From assembly GCA_009777635.1 (NCBI GenBank), contig WRLK01000013.1, positions 22,315-60,714 on the forward strand: DNA of 38,400 nucleotides. Direction: 5' to 3'. Below are positions 34,192 through 38,400 of this stretch, piece by piece. Below the pieces are notes generated by a model. The model worked only from the letters and a program-made list of their open reading frames with translations. It made no database searches and was not told the origin of the DNA. A program made the translations under genes and the position numbers. The stretch's first letter is position 1; every line of letters begins with the position of its first letter. Origin of the DNA: Oscillospiraceae bacterium (lineage in GTDB: Bacteria > Bacillota > Clostridia > Oscillospirales > Ruminococcaceae).

Positions 34192-34635
34192 GTGGAAATT
34201 AAAATTATAAATGAGAATAAAAAACAGTTTATTGATTTGCTTTTGCTTGCCGATGAGTCGGAAGCCATGATAGACAAATATCTTGAGCGCGGAGATTTGT
34301 TTGCCTTGTATGATAACGGCCTCAAAAGCGTATGCGTTGTCACACGCGAAAGCTCCGATACCTGTGAACTCAAAAACATAGCGACATGCGAAAAGTGGCA
34401 CGGTATGGGGTATGGCGGCAGGCTCATTCAATATATCGGGGAATTTTACAGGGATAAATATAAAACCATGATTGTCGGTACGGGCGAGGCTCCCTCAATC
34501 ATACGGTTTTATGAAAAAAATGGTTTTTGCCTTTCCCACAGGATTCACAACTTTTTTACAGACAACTACGACCACGTTATGTTTGAAGACGGGGTACAGC
34601 TTGTGGATATGGTTTACTTAAAAAAAGAGTTATAA
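34192..34635 (+). CDS. GNAT-family N-acetyltransferase (first)
   Basis: A 147-residue acetyltransferase. Acetyl-CoA-binding motif A is ELKNIATCEKWHGMGYGGRLIQYI, followed by MIVGTGEAPSIIRFYEKNGF, typical of GNAT enzymes that acetylate small amines or protein N-termini. The substrate is unknown. The GTG start has GGGGGG six bases upstream. With the next gene it lies between two copies of the parC tail, suggesting that the pair arrived or was rearranged together. Confidence 0.87.
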   Translation: MEIKIINENKKQFIDLLLLADESEAMIDKYLERGDLFALYDNGLKSVCVVTRESSDTCELKNIATCEKWHGMGYGGRLIQYIGEFYRDKYKTMIVGTGEAPSIIRFYEKNGFCLSHRIHNFFTDNYDHVMFEDGVQLVDMVYLKKEL

Positions 34636-34661
34636 CAAGGTTGATTGGCAAAGGTGATTTT

Positions 34662-35123
34662 ATGCGGATAATCAAAGCGGAGTTAAGTGATTTGCCGGCT
34701 GTTCTGACCTTGCAAAGGCTTGCGTACCAAAGCGAGGCGCAGCTTGTCGATGACTTTTCAATTCCGCCGCTGACACAGACGCTTGAAGAACTAACGGCCG
34801 ACTTCGGCGCCGGTATCATATTAATAGCTGTTGAGCAAAGCCGTCCAACTGAAATAGCCGGGTCGGTCAGGGGCCGCTTCTCAGGAAACACGCTGCATAT
34901 CGGCAGGCTTATCGTAAACCCGTCGCGCCAAAACCGGGGGATAGGGACAGCCCTGTTGCGGGGTATCGAAGCGTTGTACCCGCGTATGAGATACGAACTG
35001 TTTACAAGCGATAGAAGCGTTAAAAATTTATCCCTTTATATCAAAAACGGGTATCGTGAGTTTAAACGGGAGCCGCTTAACAAGCGTGTCAACCTTGTCT
35101 TTTTAGAAAAGCACGGAAGTTGA
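34662..35123 (+). CDS. GNAT-family N-acetyltransferase (second)
   Basis: A 153-residue GNAT enzyme with IGRLIVNPSRQNRGIGTALLRGIE as motif A (the RGIGTAL loop binds CoA pyrophosphate) and NLSLYIKNGYREFKRE as motif B. The ATG follows AAGGTGAT. It is not a close copy of the first GNAT, so the two did not arise by recent duplication. The substrate is unknown. It is the last gene before the second copy of the parC-tail repeat. Confidence 0.87.
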   Translation: MRIIKAELSDLPAVLTLQRLAYQSEAQLVDDFSIPPLTQTLEELTADFGAGIILIAVEQSRPTEIAGSVRGRFSGNTLHIGRLIVNPSRQNRGIGTALLRGIEALYPRMRYELFTSDRSVKNLSLYIKNGYREFKREPLNKRVNLVFLEKHGS

Positions 35124-35160
35124 GACGAACCGGTTAACAGCCCTTATGCAAAATGGATTA

Positions 35161-35233
35161 CAGGACAAAGTCGCTGCCATCCGCGGGGGCTGTCCGCGCG
35201 AGGAGGACAAAAACGACCAGCTTAGTTTTTGAA
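35161..35233 (+). repeat. Direct repeat, copy 2 (displaced parC tail)
   Basis: A 73-bp near-copy of the parC 3' end lying in non-coding sequence upstream of the metallopeptidase lipoprotein gene. The reading frame is shifted after SLPSAGA by the GATA-to-TGT change, so it no longer encodes the ParC terminus. The two copies are offset by 1058 bp and enclose both GNAT genes. Confidence 0.9.
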
Positions 35234-35249
35234 AGGAAAGAAGCGCAAA

Positions 35250-36146
35250 ATGACAAGGAAAATTCTGTTGTTTATCCTTTGTCTTATGATGGCAGCCACG
35301 CTCGCGGGGTGCGGCGAGGACGTTTGGGAAGACAATTATCAACAAAATAATGAAGACCGGGATATCGGCGTTTATGCGGATACAGCAGGCGAACAGGACG
35401 ATGAAGGCGATAGCGGAAAGGCAGCGGACAGCCGGGAGATTTTGTCTGTTGAGAATTTTGCCGCCCGCTTGGAAGCGGAGTATTCCATATTACTGGAAGA
35501 TGAAGACGGGGTCCTGTCCGGTGCGGCGGGGCAAATGCTGATGGGCGAGATTGATAAGGGGTTCAAGCTGTTTTCGTCCGGGTTTATCAGAAAAATGACC
35601 GATTTTTATTCCGAGTATGATTCGCAGTTTATTCTGCGGATTAAGCAGGCCCCTTACAATGGGGATCAGGGGATTGCGGAGTGGGAGGATGATATTACGA
35701 TTATCCTGTATTACGACAGCGATCCTGAGCTTAACGGGGTTACCGTTCCGGTAATGGTACACGAGTTCGGTCATGCCGCCCATTTTATCGTAGAGGAATA
35801 CATAGGCGAGGCGCAAAGCGAAAGCGATATGAAGGCATTCAACGGGGATTTTTCTTATGATAAAGACCATTACGATGAACTGTGGGACGAGGAAATCCAC
35901 GGCGCCGTTTTCGCATACGATTACGGCATGTCAGATTATTATGAAGACATAGCGACAGTTTTTGAAATGCTGGCCGAAGAGCCCGAAAAAATGCACAGCC
36001 GTTTGATTGATACGAGAAACGAGCCGCTATTCTTGAAAACCTCATATATCCGCGGCATCATGTATCAATATATTTCAAACGAATGTTACGCGATTTTTGA
36101 GCCGCTTTACCACGCGGAGGAGTATTGGCGGCAGCCGGCGGCTTAA
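35250..36146 (+). CDS. HExxH zinc-metallopeptidase-like lipoprotein
   Basis: A 298-residue lipoprotein: signal peptide with lipobox TLAGC (C21), an acidic Asp/Glu-rich linker (about 22-62), then a domain with VMVHEFGHAAHFIVEEY (H171, E172, H175 as zinc site) and a later YEDIATVFE (E232 a candidate third ligand). It would be a surface-anchored metallopeptidase, or a non-proteolytic relative, with unknown substrate. The family was not recognised beyond the HExxH pattern. The ATG is preceded by GGAAAG; an earlier in-frame TTG inside the direct repeat lacks support. The partial gene at the window end shares the acidic motif. Confidence 0.75.
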   Translation: MTRKILLFILCLMMAATLAGCGEDVWEDNYQQNNEDRDIGVYADTAGEQDDEGDSGKAADSREILSVENFAARLEAEYSILLEDEDGVLSGAAGQMLMGEIDKGFKLFSSGFIRKMTDFYSEYDSQFILRIKQAPYNGDQGIAEWEDDITIILYYDSDPELNGVTVPVMVHEFGHAAHFIVEEYIGEAQSESDMKAFNGDFSYDKDHYDELWDEEIHGAVFAYDYGMSDYYEDIATVFEMLAEEPEKMHSRLIDTRNEPLFLKTSYIRGIMYQYISNECYAIFEPLYHAEEYWRQPAA

Positions 36147-36194
36147 AAGCTGCCGGAGAAACTGTGCATTTTGGGGAAAGATTGGTGAAATAAT

Positions 36195-36989
36195 TTGCAT
36201 GAGAAAACACTGAGGCTTGACGGGCAAAAGATACTGATTACCGGCGTGAGCCGCTCTCTGGGCATAGGCGCCACGCTTGCGCGGCGTTTTGCCGAAGCGG
36301 GGGCAAGCGTCGCCGTCCACGGGTATTCAGATTACGATGTTGCGGTGGGGCATAAGTCGGCCGCGCCAAACGGCACTAAGGTTTTGGCGGAGCAGCTCAA
36401 TGCCTTGGGGCTGCCGGTAACGGCGCTTGAGCCGGGAGATTTTAAAATACCCGGCGTCGCTGAAGCCGCTGTGGAGGAAGCCTCCGCTCGCCTTGGCGGG
36501 CTTAGCGGGCTTGTGTTAAACCATGCGTATTCGACGTATGGCGAGATCGGAACATGGACGCCGGAACACATCGATTCCCATCTGATCGTAAACGTCCGCG
36601 CCTGTATGATGATGATACAGTCTTTCACGGCATTGGCTGATTCCGCCCAAGACAACGCGGTTACGCTGTTTACAAGCGGGCAATACTTAGGCCCTATGGT
36701 AAACGAAATCGCTTACTGCGTGTCAAAGGAGGCGATTGTTTGCCTGTGCCGTCAGGCTTCGCATCTGTTGGGGGATAAGGGTATCAGGGTAAACTGCATC
36801 AATCCGGGTCCGAACGATACCGGCTATTGCTTCGGGGATGCGCATGAAACCGTTGCGAAGATGTTCCCGTCGGGCCGGTGGGGAACGCCGGACGACGCCG
36901 CGGATTTGGTGCTGTTCCTCCACAGCCCGTATGCGAAATGGATTACGGGGCAAATCATCGCCAGCGAGGGCGGGTTTAAACGAGGCTGA
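36195..36989 (+). CDS. Short-chain dehydrogenase/reductase (SDR)
   Basis: A 264-residue SDR oxidoreductase of FabG-like length. The cofactor loop is TGVSRSLGIG (16-25), a variant of TGxxxGxG; NHAYS replaces the usual NNAG; the catalytic set is the serine near TSGQYLG and YCVSK (Tyr and Lys). NPGPNDTGY and a C-terminal ITGQIIASEGGF close the domain. It reduces or oxidises a carbonyl/alcohol with NAD(P)H; the substrate is unknown, although a 3-oxoacyl or sugar-like compound fits the class. The TTG start has GGTGA upstream. The genes on either side encode surface proteins, so no pathway is indicated. Confidence 0.88.
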   Translation: MHEKTLRLDGQKILITGVSRSLGIGATLARRFAEAGASVAVHGYSDYDVAVGHKSAAPNGTKVLAEQLNALGLPVTALEPGDFKIPGVAEAAVEEASARLGGLSGLVLNHAYSTYGEIGTWTPEHIDSHLIVNVRACMMMIQSFTALADSAQDNAVTLFTSGQYLGPMVNEIAYCVSKEAIVCLCRQASHLLGDKGIRVNCINPGPNDTGYCFGDAHETVAKMFPSGRWGTPDDAADLVLFLHSPYAKWITGQIIASEGGFKRG

Positions 36990-37012
36990 TAATGCGAAAG
37001 GGGTTAATCGTA

Positions 37013-37768
37013 ATGTTTCGTAAATTCTATAAAATCGTTACAATCGCACTTTTGATTTTCGCGCTTACAATTCCCGCTTACGCTTCCCGCCGCGGTATAG
37101 GCGACAACGCCGAGGATATAGTTTTAGACCGTAAATACGCATTCTTTTTGGACGAAGCCGGGGAAGAAGAGGGAAAAGATTTTCGCCTTATCCTTAGCGG
37201 GAACAGGGGGATTACGCTTAAATATGAAGCGCGTGTGCCCGAGGTGCGTTTATATCTTTGCGACGCAAACGGCAGAAGGATATCCCCGTCAAATATAGAC
37301 ATAGATGTGGGGCGCAGGCTGTCGGGCTCTCAGGTCATTGGCTCACTGTGGAACACAAGGGTATACCGGTCGGCAGGGACAGTTACATACAACCGGCTTG
37401 AAAGGGGAACCTATTACATCAGGTTTTATACGGACAGCTATGACGACGGCTACGATGAATTTGATTATGGCTATACGTCCCTCACCGTTTCAAGAGGCCC
37501 GTTTATAGAGGATCAAACTGCTGAGGATACCGGCTCCGGCAGCCCTGAGGTTTCTATACGCATCCCGCTTCAAAAGGGGAAAACCATTAAGCTCGGCGCG
37601 TTTACAAGGAATACAGGTCCCGGTGTGCCTGAATGGAAATCGTCGCACACGAGGATTGCAACCGTATCAAATGACGGGCTTGTCACAGGAATCTCGCCCG
37701 GTACCGCGACCATAACCCTTTCGGTGGACGGGAAGAAGCACAGCATACGCGTCAGAGTGACGGAATAG
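37013..37768 (+). CDS. Secreted protein with C-terminal Big_2 (Ig-like) domain
   Basis: A 251-residue secreted protein. A signal peptide (residues 1-20, IFALTIPAYA) precedes a beta-rich region with tyrosine- and aspartate-rich strands (RGTYYIRFYTDSYDDGYDEF), resembling bacterial pre-peptidase-type beta sandwiches. The last about 60 residues are a Big_2 domain (WKSSHTRIATVSNDGLVTGISPGTATIT). There is no sorting signal, so it is probably released or held by the fold. The ATG at 37013 has AAAGGGG nine bases upstream; an upstream in-frame ATG would add seven residues before the signal peptide. It is followed by a strong terminator. Confidence 0.82.
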   Translation: MFRKFYKIVTIALLIFALTIPAYASRRGIGDNAEDIVLDRKYAFFLDEAGEEEGKDFRLILSGNRGITLKYEARVPEVRLYLCDANGRRISPSNIDIDVGRRLSGSQVIGSLWNTRVYRSAGTVTYNRLERGTYYIRFYTDSYDDGYDEFDYGYTSLTVSRGPFIEDQTAEDTGSGSPEVSIRIPLQKGKTIKLGAFTRNTGPGVPEWKSSHTRIATVSNDGLVTGISPGTATITLSVDGKKHSIRVRVTE

Positions 37769-37787
37769 GGCTTTGTTGCAGCAGCCA

Positions 37788-37817
37788 AAAACCCCCGGCT
37801 TTTGTGCCGGGGGTTTT
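37788..37817. terminator. Bidirectional intrinsic terminator
   Basis: A perfect 12-bp stem (AAAACCCCCGGC with GCCGGGGGTTTT) and 6-nt loop, with T-runs on both strands. It lies between the convergent Big_2 protein gene and the partial gene at the right edge, serving both. Confidence 0.9.
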
Positions 37818-37834
37818 ATATTTAGCTTTATTGC

Positions 37835-38400
37835 CTAGGCCGCTTCTCTTGCCTGCGCGGATTGTCTTGACGCCCAGATCCCGCCGGGGAAGATGTACAG
37901 CATCTCGTCGTTTTGAGCTATGACGCGCCAAGCGCCAAGCGAACGTATCCATGTAGTTTTTTGGGATTTTATGCCGAGCGCTTCCAATATACCGCTTAAG
38001 ATATTCCTTGGCTGTGGGTATCCGCTGTACTGCAAGTGCTCGCCGGAAAACACAAGCCCCTCGTATTTAATGCTGGTCGGCGTTTCATAAATCCTGCGGA
38101 AATTTGCTACAGCTTTATCGGTATCCTTTAAGATCAGCTTTATCATCTGTTCCATATACGCTACCTTCTGGCCGAGCCCGGTAGGCGCCGAATTGTGCGA
38201 AAGCCTGTTCCTAAAGCCTGTACCGGGCGCGTTTCTTACAAACGTATGCGCGAATACCTCGGCGAAATCCTCTTCAAAGGAGTAGGCGGAATACGCGGTT
38301 ACAAAAACGTTGTCGTCCGGGTTTGCCAGGGCAATCCTGCGGTTGTATTTGTTGCCCTTGTTAAACTCGGACCATTCCTCAAGCATCCGGCTTCTTCCGT
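37835..38400 (-). CDS. Probable metallopeptidase, C-terminal part (5' end outside window)
   Basis: The frame is open to the right edge, so the N-terminus is missing; an internal ATG at 38386 is not a trustworthy start. The visible 188 codons contain SAYSFEEDFAEVFAHTFV, whose acidic helix resembles the third-ligand helix of HExxH peptidases and the YEDIATVFE motif of the lipoprotein at 35250; the HExxH would lie upstream. The rest (SIKYEGLVFSGEHLQYSGYPQ, WIRSLGAWRVIAQNDEML) was not recognised. It ends at the shared terminator. Confidence 0.55.
   Translation of the reverse strand, partial: GRSRMLEEWSEFNKGNKYNRRIALANPDDNVFVTAYSAYSFEEDFAEVFAHTFVRNAPGTGFRNRLSHNSAPTGLGQKVAYMEQMIKLILKDTDKAVANFRRIYETPTSIKYEGLVFSGEHLQYSGYPQPRNILSGILEALGIKSQKTTWIRSLGAWRVIAQNDEMLYIFPGGIWASRQSAQAREAA

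Noticed and set aside
35153-35350. Small open frame starting before the second parC-tail repeat
   Set aside because: Its start matches ParC only because of the duplicated DNA; the frame then shifts and runs into the lipoprotein gene in the wrong frame.
36135-36156. GC-rich hairpin at the stop codon of the HExxH lipoprotein gene
   Set aside because: A 9-bp stem with one wobble and no following T-run; it overlaps coding sequence and may be coincidental.
1-38400. tRNA, rRNA, CRISPR arrays, riboswitches and phage genes
   Set aside because: Looked for by eye; no cloverleaf, regular spacer repeats, recognisable riboswitch core or phage protein was found.

Overview
The window looks like chromosome of a spore-forming, low-oxygen Firmicute (Clostridia-like). 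The evidence is a forespore sigma factor SigG, a class B sortase, PASTA kinase and FHA signalling genes, three radical-SAM-type pathway genes, strong AGGAGG ribosome binding sites, frequent TTG/GTG starts and roughly balanced base composition. No tRNA, rRNA, CRISPR array, phage or transposase gene was seen.

Layout. (1) 1-3262: end of a HAD hydrolase, rpiB, sigG, a class B sortase and a pyridoxamine-oxidase-like protein, mostly single genes with their own promoters and terminators. (2) 3263-3733: non-coding, holding a 195-bp MITE-like inverted-repeat element and a promoter. (3) 3734-14588: a co-directional, tightly packed phospho-signalling operon. It encodes a zinc-ribbon FHA protein, two PP2C phosphatases, a PASTA Ser/Thr kinase, two trypsin-like/TM/FHA receptors, an FHA-FHA-ABC exporter resembling mycobacterial Rv1747, and a membrane-anchored protein. 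One of the two receptors has lost its catalytic serine, and a small remnant of a third PP2C gene sits before the second receptor, which shows that the module grew by duplication. (4) 14620-19051, same strand: a HemN/HemW-like radical SAM protein, a protein made of two fused methyltransferase units, and a HydE/BioB-like radical SAM protein, together an apparent uncharacterised biosynthetic pathway. (5) 19075-23114, minus strand: a YjbR-like protein and an asymmetric heterodimeric ABC exporter. (6) 23366-28401: a rhodanese lipoprotein, a DegV protein, and an operon of NAD synthetase, a UPF0237 ACT protein and a UPF0210 protein. The NAD synthetase has a degenerate glutaminase triad. (7) 28529-34175: a PHP phosphatase, a second MITE-like repeat, and a type II topoisomerase pair (ParE/ParC-like) with a PPOX-like gene between the subunits. 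(8) 34176-38400: two GNAT genes lying between direct repeats of the parC tail, then an HExxH lipoprotein, an SDR reductase, a secreted Big_2 protein and the end of a probable metallopeptidase.

How it fits together. The most system-like part is region 3. Extracellular sensing (PASTA kinase ectodomain, protease or pseudoprotease ectodomains) would be converted into Thr phosphorylation, read by at least five FHA domains and reversed by two PP2C phosphatases, with the ABC exporter as a probable effector. Region 4 may be co-transcribed with it, because no terminator is visible in the 31-bp gap, but a functional link is only inference.
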